A stretch of 64,000 bases of DNA from SHZI01 sp964371995. Lineage in GTDB: Bacteria; Pseudomonadota; Gammaproteobacteria; Steroidobacterales; GCA-2729495. The notes under the pieces are model-generated. The model did not search any database, was not told the origin of the DNA, and was given only the letters and a program-made list of their open reading frames with translations. The translations under genes were made by a program, and so were the position numbers. The stretch spans positions 1 to 64,000 of the forward strand of contig CAYJPG010000002.1 of NCBI GenBank assembly GCA_964371995.1, in the 5' to 3' direction. Below, piece by piece: positions 17,687 through 26,201 of the stretch; position 1 is the first letter of the stretch, and every line of letters starts with the position of its first letter.

Positions 17687-18298
17687 TTACTGACCGAAAG
17701 TCGGGCCGGCAGATTCGAGGTATGCGGCTTCTTCTGGCGTGTCGGGCCGGCCAAGAATCCGGTTGCGATGAGGAAACCGGCCGTGGGCCGCGATAATGTC
17801 GTGGTGCAGTTCGGCGAACTGCGCAAAGGTGGCAAAAGTCGCCTTGAGGGTTTCCGAGACGCCGGCCAGCAGGCCTTCGTAAATTTTGACTGAGCGCTGC
17901 TGGATTCGCAGCGACTCCGCGTGCTGCAAAGGCATGAAGTAGAAAACCTGTTGCAGTGGCGTGAGCGTCTTGTATGCGCCGGTCGCTGCGCCTTCCACGC
18001 ACAGCTTTACCGCCTGGGCGTCCCGGGCGAATGCTTTTGGCGTCCCGCGATAGATGTTCCGGCGAAACTGGTCGTGCAGGAGGATCAGCGCGAGCCGGCC
18101 CTCCGGCTCCTCTGCCCAGCTGTTCAGTGCGCCTCTGGATGCGCGATCCACAAGTGGCCCGAATTCCTGGCGGATCAGCGCGTCGAAATCGGGGTCTGCG
18201 CTGAACCAGCGGTCCAGGCGGCTGTCGATGGTCGGCTGATCCATGGCGCCGTCACTGAACCAGAAGTCGAGTAGGCGGCGGATGTCTGGGTCGCTCAT
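17687..18298 (-). CDS. DUF924 family protein
   Basis: A 203-residue protein with the DUF924 signature: LLDFWFSDG at the N-terminus, ILLHDQFRRNIYRGTPKAFARD in the middle and a C-terminal GRFPHRNRILGRPDTPEE. The fold is a TPR-like helical bundle and no reaction is known. It is a stand-alone copy, encoded between a DUF2141 gene (30 bp upstream) and the thiolase (16 bp downstream), so it is likely part of one minus-strand operon. Confidence 0.92.
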   Translation of the reverse strand: MSDPDIRRLLDFWFSDGAMDQPTIDSRLDRWFSADPDFDALIRQEFGPLVDRASRGALNSWAEEPEGRLALILLHDQFRRNIYRGTPKAFARDAQAVKLCVEGAATGAYKTLTPLQQVFYFMPLQHAESLRIQQRSVKIYEGLLAGVSETLKATFATFAQFAELHHDIIAAHGRFPHRNRILGRPDTPEEAAYLESAGPTFGQ

Positions 18299-18328
18299 CG
18301 TCCGGAGTATAAACGGACTGAGGCGCAG

Positions 18329-18754
18329 CTACTGCAGACTGAGTTTCTGTTCGACCGGCTCGCTGCCGATCGTGAAGACGGCGTCCTTGTATTTCGGCGG
18401 TCCGAACCTGGGCCGGATGTTGTTGGATAGCGCGGCCGGCTCTTTCGGAATGCCGATGAAGTTGCTCTTCAGCTTCGTGTCGTCGTCCACATCCTGGAAT
18501 ACTGAGAGCGCATACTGGCCAGGTGGCAGCAGCAGCTCGAGAGTCACGCTGTCGCCCACCCGGTTGCCGGCGACCTTCACGCTCTTGAAGGTGCGATAGC
18601 GGTCGCTGAGCCAGTCATCCGCGTTGTCATACACGCGGACGATGACCTGACCCTTGTCGCTCTGGACATTGGTGGCAATCACCCGCAGGTTCGGGTTTTC
18701 GGCGGCAGATACCGTTGCGCTGAAGATCAGTCCGGCAAGCAGTATTGATTTCAT
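18329..18754 (-). CDS. DUF2141 secreted protein
   Basis: A 141-residue exported protein with a signal peptide (MKSILLAGLIFSATVSAAE). The mature part matches the DUF2141 family (GQVIVRVYDNADDWL ... LLPPGQYALSVFQDVDDDTKLKSNFIGIPKEPAALSNN). It is predicted to form a small beta-sandwich in the periplasm or outside; function unknown. It lies 39 bp after purK on the same strand, with no terminator seen between. Confidence 0.88.
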   Translation of the reverse strand: MKSILLAGLIFSATVSAAENPNLRVIATNVQSDKGQVIVRVYDNADDWLSDRYRTFKSVKVAGNRVGDSVTLELLLPPGQYALSVFQDVDDDTKLKSNFIGIPKEPAALSNNIRPRFGPPKYKDAVFTIGSEPVEQKLSLQ

Positions 18755-18793
18755 GTGTGCATCAATCCGTGTTGATGAGTGCTTTGACCGATA

Positions 18794-19960
18794 TTAGGCC
18801 ACTCCAGGGCCGCTGTCGTCCCGGATGCCGATCAGCTGACGTGCCTGCATCGCCGTTGCGAGCACCGAGGGCAGATCGCTGCCCAATACCGTGAAGTGCC
18901 CCATCTTGCGGCCAGGCCGGGCCTCGCTCTTGCCATAGAGATGCAGCCTGAGTTCCGGAATCGCGAGCAGTACGGGCCAGTCAGGTTCGCGCGGTTCGCC
19001 GGCATCGAACCACAGGTCGCCGAGTAAATTGACCATCACGGCAACGCTGCTGGCCGAGGGTTCGCCGAGTGGCAAACCGCAGAGCGCCCGCACCTGCTGC
19101 TCGTACTGGCTGGTCTGGCAGGCATCCAGCGTGTAGTGGCCGCTGTTGTGCGGGCGGGGGGCCATCTCGTTGACGCAGAGCTTGTCGCGGCTGATGAAGA
19201 ATTCCACAGCCAGGGTGCCGACATAGTCCAGCGCTGTTGCAATCTGCAGCGCACACTGCCGGGCGTTTTCGGCCAGTGCCGCGGGAATGCGTGCAGGTAC
19301 GATCGAGACATCAAGGATGCCGCGGCGGTGGCTGTTCTCTGCGACCGGGAAGCATTTGGTCTGCCCGTCTTTGCTGCGCGCGAGCACGACCGATACTTCG
19401 GAGTCGAGCGGCAGCAATGCCTCGAGTACGCAGGCCTTGTCGGCGTTACGGTGAAAGGCGGCGAGCGCTTCATCATGCGTATCGACGCGCGACTGGCCCT
19501 TGCCGTCATAGCCAAAGCGCGCGACCTTGATGATGCCCGGAAAGAGCGTGCTGTCAGCGGCCTGGATGTCGGCTGCGCTGTGGATCGCGGCCCAGGGTCC
19601 CTGTGGCAGGCCATGTCGGCGCAGGAAATCTTTTTCGGCAATGCGGTCCTGACAGACTGCAACGGCGGCAGCGGCAGGCGCAACGCAAACGGTACGCGCC
19701 AGGTATTCCAGGCTGGGTGCCGGCACGTTCTCGAATTCGGTCGTAATCGCCGCACAGTGCGCGGCCAGCGCATCCAGCGCAGGCCGATCGTCGTATGCAA
19801 CAGCCAGATGCCGGTCAGCAATGTGTCCGGCCGGGCTGTCCGGATCCGGATCGAGCACCCACACCCGGTAGCCCAGCTTCCGGGCTGCCTGCACGAAGAA
19901 GCGGCCGAGCTGGCCGCCGCCCAGAAGACCCAGATTGGCAGGCGGGAGAATCGCTGTCAT
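18794..19960 (-). CDS. purK: N5-carboxyaminoimidazole ribonucleotide synthase
   Basis: ATP-grasp enzyme of purine synthesis converting AIR, ATP and bicarbonate to N5-CAIR. It begins with the Rossmann-like LGLLGGGQLGRFFVQAARKLGY. It shows ATP-grasp motifs (FPGIIKVARFGYDGKGQ), the FENV-like ITTEFENVPAPSLEYLA and the C-terminal NEMAPRPHNSGHYT segment diagnostic of PurK. Its ATG directly abuts the purE stop codon, so PurE-PurK are tightly coupled. The length of 388 is normal. Confidence 0.97.
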   Translation of the reverse strand: MTAILPPANLGLLGGGQLGRFFVQAARKLGYRVWVLDPDPDSPAGHIADRHLAVAYDDRPALDALAAHCAAITTEFENVPAPSLEYLARTVCVAPAAAAVAVCQDRIAEKDFLRRHGLPQGPWAAIHSAADIQAADSTLFPGIIKVARFGYDGKGQSRVDTHDEALAAFHRNADKACVLEALLPLDSEVSVVLARSKDGQTKCFPVAENSHRRGILDVSIVPARIPAALAENARQCALQIATALDYVGTLAVEFFISRDKLCVNEMAPRPHNSGHYTLDACQTSQYEQQVRALCGLPLGEPSASSVAVMVNLLGDLWFDAGEPREPDWPVLLAIPELRLHLYGKSEARPGRKMGHFTVLGSDLPSVLATAMQARQLIGIRDDSGPGVA

Positions 19961-20482
19961 TCAGTCGTGAAGCTTCATGGCCATCACCGTTCTGGCCAGT
20001 CGCTGGCGAAAAGCAGCGAGTTTTTTCGCGAGCACGGGGTCGTCGCCGGCGAGTACGGCGACTGCAAACAGCGCGGCGTTGGCAGCACCTGCTTCACCGA
20101 TAGCAAAGGTCGCGACGGGTATGCCTTTGGGCATCTGCACGATAGAAAGCAGGGAGTCCTGACCGGAGAGCGCTTTCGACAGGACCGGAACACCCAGTAC
20201 CGGCAGCGTGGTCTTGGCGGCAACCATGCCGGGCAGATGAGCGGCACCGCCTGCACCGGCAATAATCAGCTTGAGGCCACGGCCGCGTGCAGCGGCGGCG
20301 TACTCGAACATGAGGTCCGGGGTACGATGCGCCGAGACCACGCGTTTCTCGCAGGCCACGCCGAATTTCTGCAGGATCTCGACCGCTGCCCTGAGTGTGG
20401 GCCAGTCCGAGTCCGAGCCCATCACGACGCCGACCAGTGGCCGCCGGGCTGATGCGGATCTGCTTTTCGCTTTGCTTGCCAT
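19961..20482 (-). CDS. purE: N5-CAIR mutase (class I PurE)
   Basis: Converts N5-CAIR to CAIR. Family motifs are present: VGVVMGSDSDWPTL (phosphate and carboxylate binding), SAHRTPDLMFEYA and GAGGAAHLPGMVA, followed by TLPVLGVPV. The start at MASKAKSRSASARRP is preferred over an upstream frame opening because GGAGTACCG precedes it. The ~15-residue basic leader is slightly longer than in E. coli PurE. purK follows immediately. Confidence 0.97.
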   Translation of the reverse strand: MASKAKSRSASARRPLVGVVMGSDSDWPTLRAAVEILQKFGVACEKRVVSAHRTPDLMFEYAAAARGRGLKLIIAGAGGAAHLPGMVAAKTTLPVLGVPVLSKALSGQDSLLSIVQMPKGIPVATFAIGEAGAANAALFAVAVLAGDDPVLAKKLAAFRQRLARTVMAMKLHD

Positions 20483-20684
20483 CGGTACTCCACCCGTCGT
20501 CCGGGGATTGCTGATTTTACAGAAGGCGCTGCCGACCAGGCAGCAAGTCACGCTGTGCTAGGGTAAACGAGCAGGCAGCGTCGTTGTTCATACGTGGTTA
20601 AACCCCGGACAGCAAGTCTTGCACAGCTTCAGCCACTACCGCTGGCCCAAATGCCGGCACGGGAATTTTAAGGAGTTCAGGACT

Positions 20685-21362
20685 ATGCATACACACGGAA
20701 CAATCAAACTGACCACGCTGGTGTTCGGTATCAGTCTGGCGCTTGCTGGCTGCCAGTCCGTCGACCCCTATACCGGTGAGCAGAAGACCAGCAATACCAC
20801 CAAGGGTGCGGCCATCGGTGCAGGTGTCGGTGCAGCCATCGGCCTGATTACCGGCGACAGCTCATCCGAGCGCAAGAGACGCGCCCTGATTCTCGCCGGA
20901 GCCGGAGGCCTCGCGGGCGGTGCGGTCGGCAATTACATGGATCGCCAGGAAGCCAGGCTGCGTGAGCAGCTGCAGGGGACCGGCGTGAGTGTGACCCGCA
21001 ACGGTGACAACATCATCCTGAACATGCCTGGCAACGTGACTTTCATGACCAACAGTGCGGACATCAACGGCTCGTTCTACCAGGTGCTGAACTCGGTTGC
21101 GCTGGTGCTGAAGGAGTTCGACAAGACCGTGGTGGATATCGCGGGTCATGCGGACAGCACGGGCCCGGACGACAAGAACCTCGATCTGTCACAGCGGCGT
21201 GCCGGCAGCGTAAGCAGCTATCTTTCCGCCCAGGGCATCAACGCCCAGCGGTTGATTGCGGTTGGCTATGGTGAGACCCGACCGATCGCCAGCAACGATA
21301 CGAAGGAAGGCCGTGCACAGAACCGTCGCGTGGAAATCACCCTGTTGCCGGTGACGCAGTAG
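20685..21362 (+). CDS. OmpA/YiaD-family outer membrane lipoprotein
   Basis: A 225-residue lipoprotein with lipobox LALAGC at residues ~18-23. It is followed by a glycine-zipper-like hydrophobic segment (GAAIGAGVGAAIGLITGD and LILAGAGGLAGGAVGNYMD). The C-terminal OmpA peptidoglycan-binding domain (about 110-225) has the signature VVDIAGHADSTGPDDKNLDLSQRRA ... GYGETRPIASNDTKEGRAQNRRVEI. The ATG at 20685 is chosen for AAGGAG at 20670-20675. It probably tethers the outer membrane to the cell wall. It converges with rpoH, 15 bp apart. Confidence 0.94.
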   Translation: MHTHGTIKLTTLVFGISLALAGCQSVDPYTGEQKTSNTTKGAAIGAGVGAAIGLITGDSSSERKRRALILAGAGGLAGGAVGNYMDRQEARLREQLQGTGVSVTRNGDNIILNMPGNVTFMTNSADINGSFYQVLNSVALVLKEFDKTVVDIAGHADSTGPDDKNLDLSQRRAGSVSSYLSAQGINAQRLIAVGYGETRPIASNDTKEGRAQNRRVEITLLPVTQ

Positions 21363-21377
21363 CGCCGCCGGTATCGC

Positions 21378-22241
<864 letters not shown>

Positions 22242-22265
22242 GCAGAAACCTCCTCTGGAACGATC

Positions 22266-22292
22266 TTAGCACTCGCAGGCTTAGAGTGCTAA
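22266..22292 (-). promoter_or_regulatory. CIRCE element (HrcA operator) upstream of rpoH
   Basis: TTAGCACTC, nine bases, GAGTGCTAA: an exact match to the CIRCE inverted repeat recognised by the HrcA heat-shock repressor. It ends 24 bp before the rpoH start codon. A candidate -10 (TATATT on the complement, 22330-22335) lies upstream, so a bound HrcA would sit in the leader just downstream of the promoter. Confidence 0.93.
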
Positions 22293-22356
22293 AGCACAGT
22301 CGAGTTCCCGGTGCTGCGGTCAGTAAGCTAATATAAACAATAGCTTGGCTGATTGC

Positions 22357-23277
22357 TCAGTGCTTTGGGCGTAGTCCGGACAGGTGCCGGGTCACGGCCA
22401 GCCAGGCACCGCTCCAGCCCGCCAGAAGTCCTCCGCCGAGTACCGCGCTGAGGGTTGTGAGGCCGAGTCCTTCCAGTGCCAGGCTGCTGCCGTACAGGCC
22501 CGCGAGGCTGGCGACCGGGCCGCCGAGCAGCCACAGGCTGACGGCCAGGATCAGTACCGCAACCAGACCGCCGAACAGGCCATACCAGAGCCCCAGATAC
22601 AGAAAGGGACGGCGTACGAAGGTGTCGGTGGCGCCCAGCAGTTTGGCCACCTCGATTTCCTCGGTCCGGGTCTGTATGTCGAGCCGGATCGTATTGCCGA
22701 CGATGATGAGCACCGCGCCACCCAGCAGCACGGCAGCGATCCAGCCCAGCCGCGCGAGGAAATCGAGACCGGCATTGAGTCTCTGCACCCATTGCAGGTC
22801 CAGCTTCACCAGGTCTACGTCGGGCGTTTTCTGCAGCTCTGTGCTCAGCTTGCCGAGTTGCTCGCTGCCCATGTCCGCGGCCGGGCGCACCACCAGTGTG
22901 TGCGGCAAGGGGTTGCTCTCCAGGGCCGCAAGCGCATTGGCAAAGACCGGGTCCTTGCCGAGTTCGGCAACCGCCGCATCGGCCGTGATCAGCTGCACAG
23001 AGTCGATGCCGTCCCGTTTGCGCAGCTCGCGCGCCAGCGCTTCAGCCCGCGCCATGGGCGTTGCTGGCTGCATGTAGACGGAGAAGTCGCGCACATCCGT
23101 CCAGTTTCCGGCTGCGGATTTACCCGTCTGCACGAGGACGTTCAGTGCGGCTGGCAGGGCGAGGGCGATACCGATCACTGACACGGTCAGAAAGGTACCG
23201 AGCGGATTCCGGCTCACCGCGCCCAGAGCGCCCAGCAGGTTTTGCGCATGTCGCGCCAGCCAGATACCCGTCTTCAT
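22357..23277 (-). CDS. ftsX: Cell division protein FtsX
   Basis: A 306-residue membrane partner of FtsE. It has an N-terminal cytoplasmic stretch (WLARHAQNLLGALGAVSRNPLGTFLTV), a first transmembrane helix at about 30-50, and a periplasmic loop (NWTDVRDFSVYMQPATPMARAE ...). Three more helices follow at about 175-200, 225-255 and 275-300. The FtsE-FtsX complex regulates septal peptidoglycan hydrolases. The start overlaps the ftsE stop by 4 bp (ATGA). The gene ends 65 bp before the CIRCE element of rpoH. Confidence 0.95.
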   Translation of the reverse strand: MKTGIWLARHAQNLLGALGAVSRNPLGTFLTVSVIGIALALPAALNVLVQTGKSAAGNWTDVRDFSVYMQPATPMARAEALARELRKRDGIDSVQLITADAAVAELGKDPVFANALAALESNPLPHTLVVRPAADMGSEQLGKLSTELQKTPDVDLVKLDLQWVQRLNAGLDFLARLGWIAAVLLGGAVLIIVGNTIRLDIQTRTEEIEVAKLLGATDTFVRRPFLYLGLWYGLFGGLVAVLILAVSLWLLGGPVASLAGLYGSSLALEGLGLTTLSAVLGGGLLAGWSGAWLAVTRHLSGLRPKH

Positions 23278-23963
23278 GTGGCCGCTCCGGCGGGCCGGTC
23301 GATGGCTTCACCGCTGCTGACATGGCCGCCGCTCAGCACGATGCGCCGGCTGCCGAAACGCTCGACCAGCGGCAGGTCGTGGCTGGCGATGAGCATCGTC
23401 ACCCCTATCTCGTTCAGCCGTCGAAACAGGGTCATGATTTCCAGCGACAGCTCCGGGTCGAGGTTGCCGGTGGGCTCGTCGGCAATCAGTACCGCGGGGC
23501 GGCTCACTACCGCACGCGCAATGCTGAGCCGCTGCTGCTCACCGGCAGACAGTGCCCTCGGCGGGTATTTCTCGCGGTCCAGCAGACCAACCTGGTCGAG
23601 AGCAGCCCGGACCCGCCGGCCGATTTCGCGCTGGCCAGTGCCGCTGATGATGAGCGGCAGGGCCACGTTCTCGTAGGCGCTGCGATCGTTAAGCAGCCGG
23701 TTGTCCTGAAACACCATGCCGATCTGCTGGCGATAGGCGGGAACTTCGCGATACGCCAGCTTGTTCAGCTGCCTGCCGCCCACGATGACCTGACCGCGGG
23801 TGGGGCGCTCAATCAGCGCAACCAGCTTCAATACCGTGCTCTTGCCGGCACCGGAGCGGCCGGTCAGAAATGCGAGTTCGCCGGCCGCGACTTCGATGGA
23901 GACACCGGACAGCGCCTCGTGCCCGCCGTCGTAGCGTTTGGTGACGTTTTCGAACCGGATCAT
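23274..23963 (-). CDS. ftsE: Cell division ATP-binding protein FtsE
   Basis: A 229-residue ABC ATPase. Walker A is GRSGAGKSTVLKL, the signature motif LSAGEQQRLSIARAV, Walker B VLIADEPTGNLDPE, and the switch His is in LIASHDLPLVERF. The beginning MIRFENVTKRYDGGHEALSGVS is typical of FtsE. It overlaps ftsX and ftsY by 4 bp on either side, so ftsY-ftsE-ftsX are translationally coupled. Confidence 0.97.
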   Translation of the reverse strand: MIRFENVTKRYDGGHEALSGVSIEVAAGELAFLTGRSGAGKSTVLKLVALIERPTRGQVIVGGRQLNKLAYREVPAYRQQIGMVFQDNRLLNDRSAYENVALPLIISGTGQREIGRRVRAALDQVGLLDREKYPPRALSAGEQQRLSIARAVVSRPAVLIADEPTGNLDPELSLEIMTLFRRLNEIGVTMLIASHDLPLVERFGSRRIVLSGGHVSSGEAIDRPAGAAT

Positions 23964-24955
23964 CGGCTTTCCGCCGACTGGGTCGCCGATCCGACCAGCG
24001 CAGCGGCGAACTCGCCAGCATTGAACACATCCATGTCGCCGGCCTGTTCGCCGACGCCGATGAAGCGCACCGGCACATCCAGCTTTTCCGCCAGCGCGAT
24101 CAGCACGCCACCCTTGCCGCCGGCATCCAGCTTGGTCATGGTGATGCCGGTCAGGCCGATCGCGGCGTGAAACTGCAGCGCCTGTGCGACCGCGTTCTGG
24201 CCGAGACTCGCGTCAAGAACAATCATGATTTCGTGCGGGGCTGTCGGGTCTAGCCGCCGGGCGATGCGGACTACCTTCTGCAATTCCTGCATCAGATGAG
24301 CCTTGTTCTGCAGTCTGCCGGCCGTGTCCGCCAGCAACACATCGATGCCGCGTGCGCGCGCCGCTTCAAAGGCGTCGTAGATGACGGCTGCCGGGTCTGC
24401 GCCGGCCTGCTGCGTGATCACCGGTACGTCATTGCGTTCGCCCCAGACCTGCAGCTGTTCGATGGCTGCCGCGCGGTAGGTATCGCCAGCAGCCAGCATG
24501 ACTTTCATGCCCTGCTCGCGCAGGCGTCGTGCGAGCTTGCCGATGGTGGTGGTCTTGCCTGAGCCGTTCACGCCCACCATCAGGATCAGGAAGGGGCGGG
24601 GTGAGTCCGGAATCACCAGCGGCCGGGCGCGTGGTTCGAGGATTTCGCGGATCGATTCGCACAGGATCGCGCGCGCGTCCTCGACCGAGGTGATGCTGCG
24701 ACCGCTGGCTTTTTTGCGGATACGACGGATGATGTCCTCCGCCGCATCAACGCCCACATCGGCTGCGAGCAGACTGGTCTCGAGCTCTTCGATCATCGCG
24801 TCGTCGAGCTTGTGGCCGACGAGCCAGTCCAGGGCACCACCGAGCTTGCTGCCAGTGCTTTTGGCGGGAGAATCCTTGCCGATATTGAGGCGATCCTTGA
24901 GGCGGGCGAAAAAGCCCGGACGGGACGTAGTCCCGGAAGTGCTGTCAGATGGCAT
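23960..24955 (-). CDS. ftsY: Signal recognition particle receptor FtsY
   Basis: A 331-residue GTPase that docks SRP-bound ribosomes at the membrane. The NG domain is complete: G1 GVNGSGKTTTIGKLA, DTYRAAAIEQL, G3 DTAGRLQN, and G4 with the following loop TKLDAGGKGGVLIALA. Compared with E. coli FtsY it lacks the long acidic A domain and keeps only ~40 N-terminal residues, including the basic FFARLKDRLNIGK that can bind membrane. It is first in the ftsY-ftsE-ftsX operon and divergent from rsmD. Confidence 0.97.
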   Translation of the reverse strand: MPSDSTSGTTSRPGFFARLKDRLNIGKDSPAKSTGSKLGGALDWLVGHKLDDAMIEELETSLLAADVGVDAAEDIIRRIRKKASGRSITSVEDARAILCESIREILEPRARPLVIPDSPRPFLILMVGVNGSGKTTTIGKLARRLREQGMKVMLAAGDTYRAAAIEQLQVWGERNDVPVITQQAGADPAAVIYDAFEAARARGIDVLLADTAGRLQNKAHLMQELQKVVRIARRLDPTAPHEIMIVLDASLGQNAVAQALQFHAAIGLTGITMTKLDAGGKGGVLIALAEKLDVPVRFIGVGEQAGDMDVFNAGEFAAALVGSATQSAESR

Positions 24956-25085
24956 GCCGGCATGTTAATGATTCCCGGTGATCAGGAAAACTGCAGTTGT
25001 CGCTGCGGGCAGATCGGCGGTGGAATCTGCCGGCGGTGACCGGTGCCGTTGACGGCCGGGGTACAGGCAAGAGAGCAGGCGCGAT

Positions 25086-25670
25086 ATGCAGAAGCGGCAA
25101 ACGGGCAGGGCGCCCGGCAACGTACGGATCATCGCCGGCGAGTGGCGGGGCCGGCGCATAGACGTCGTGGCGGGTGCAGATATCCGCCCGACGCCCGATC
25201 GGGTACGGGAAACGCTTTTCAACTGGCTTGCGCCAGTCCTGCCCGGGATGCACTGCCTCGATCTCTATGCCGGCACTGGCGTGCTTGGTCTCGAAGGACT
25301 GTCGCGCGGTGCGGCCGGGTGCTGGTTCGTCGAGCAGGACGTGGAAGTTGCCAGGGCGCTGGAGGCCGCGCTGATCCGCTTAGGCGGTCAGGATCGGGAC
25401 AAGGGCCGTGTGATTCGCGCTGATGCCCGCCGCTGGCTGGCCGAACCCGTGCCGCGCAAATTCGATCTGGTATTCCTTGATCCACCCTACGCAGAGGACG
25501 AGCTGGGCAACTTGTGTACACTCCTCGCGCGTGGCTGGCTTGCCCCACATGCGTGGGTCTATCTCGAGACGAGCCGCAAAAACGCGCTGCCGGAACTGCC
25601 TGAAGGCTGGCAAGTGCACCGGGAGCGCGAGGCCGGCGAGGTGCGTTATGCCCTGGCCAGGCTCGTTTAG
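25086..25670 (+). CDS. rsmD: 16S rRNA (guanine(966)-N(2))-methyltransferase
   Basis: A 194-residue SAM-dependent methyltransferase. RsmD motifs are present: VRIIAGEWRGRRIDV, RPTPDRVRETLFNWL, the SAM-binding LDLYAGTGVLGLEGLSRGA and the catalytic DPPYAEDEL. It modifies G966 of 16S rRNA. It is divergent from ftsY and 36 bp upstream of coaD, as in many proteobacteria. Confidence 0.96.
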   Translation: MQKRQTGRAPGNVRIIAGEWRGRRIDVVAGADIRPTPDRVRETLFNWLAPVLPGMHCLDLYAGTGVLGLEGLSRGAAGCWFVEQDVEVARALEAALIRLGGQDRDKGRVIRADARRWLAEPVPRKFDLVFLDPPYAEDELGNLCTLLARGWLAPHAWVYLETSRKNALPELPEGWQVHREREAGEVRYALARLV

Positions 25671-25706
25671 CGGACCAGCGCGTTCAAATCAGAGGAGCAC
25701 AAAACG

Positions 25707-26201
25707 ATGTCAGTCGGCGCGATGTATCCCGGAACCTTCGATCCGGTGACCAACGGCCACCTCAACCTGGTGCGCCGGGCCGCGAAGCTGTTCGATCGTG
25801 TGGTGGTTGCCGTTGCGGCAAGCCCGAACAAGACACCGATGTTTTCGCTTGACGAGCGGATTGGCATGGCGCGCGCCGCACTTGCCGATGCGCCGAATAT
25901 CACCGTCGACGGCTATACCGGCCTGACAGTCGATTATGTGCGGCAGCACGGTCTGCGCGTGATCATCCGCGGGCTGCGTGCCGTGTCCGATTTCGAGTTC
26001 GAGTTTCAGCTGGCGACCATGAACCGGCACCTGCAGCCTGAGATCGAAAGCATCTTTCTGACTCCGGCGGAGGAATACACCTTCGTCTCCTCAACCTTCG
26101 TGCGCGAGATCGGCATACTCGGCGGCGATATTGCGGCTTTCGTGCCGGAGGTCGTGGCCGCAGCACTCGCGCGCAAGCGGGCCGAGTTGGCGCGGCAATG
26201 A
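25707..26201 (+). CDS. coaD: Phosphopantetheine adenylyltransferase
   Basis: Catalyses the penultimate step of coenzyme A synthesis. The nucleotidyltransferase motifs are AMYPGTFDPVTNGHLNLVRRA (T/HxGH type) and SSTFVREIGILGGD near the C-terminus. The length of 164 is normal. The start is preceded by GAGGAG. The stop overlaps the start of the ggt gene (ATGA), so the two are coupled. coaBC of the same pathway lies 4 kb downstream. Confidence 0.97.
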   Translation: MSVGAMYPGTFDPVTNGHLNLVRRAAKLFDRVVVAVAASPNKTPMFSLDERIGMARAALADAPNITVDGYTGLTVDYVRQHGLRVIIRGLRAVSDFEFEFQLATMNRHLQPEIESIFLTPAEEYTFVSSTFVREIGILGGDIAAFVPEVVAAALARKRAELARQ

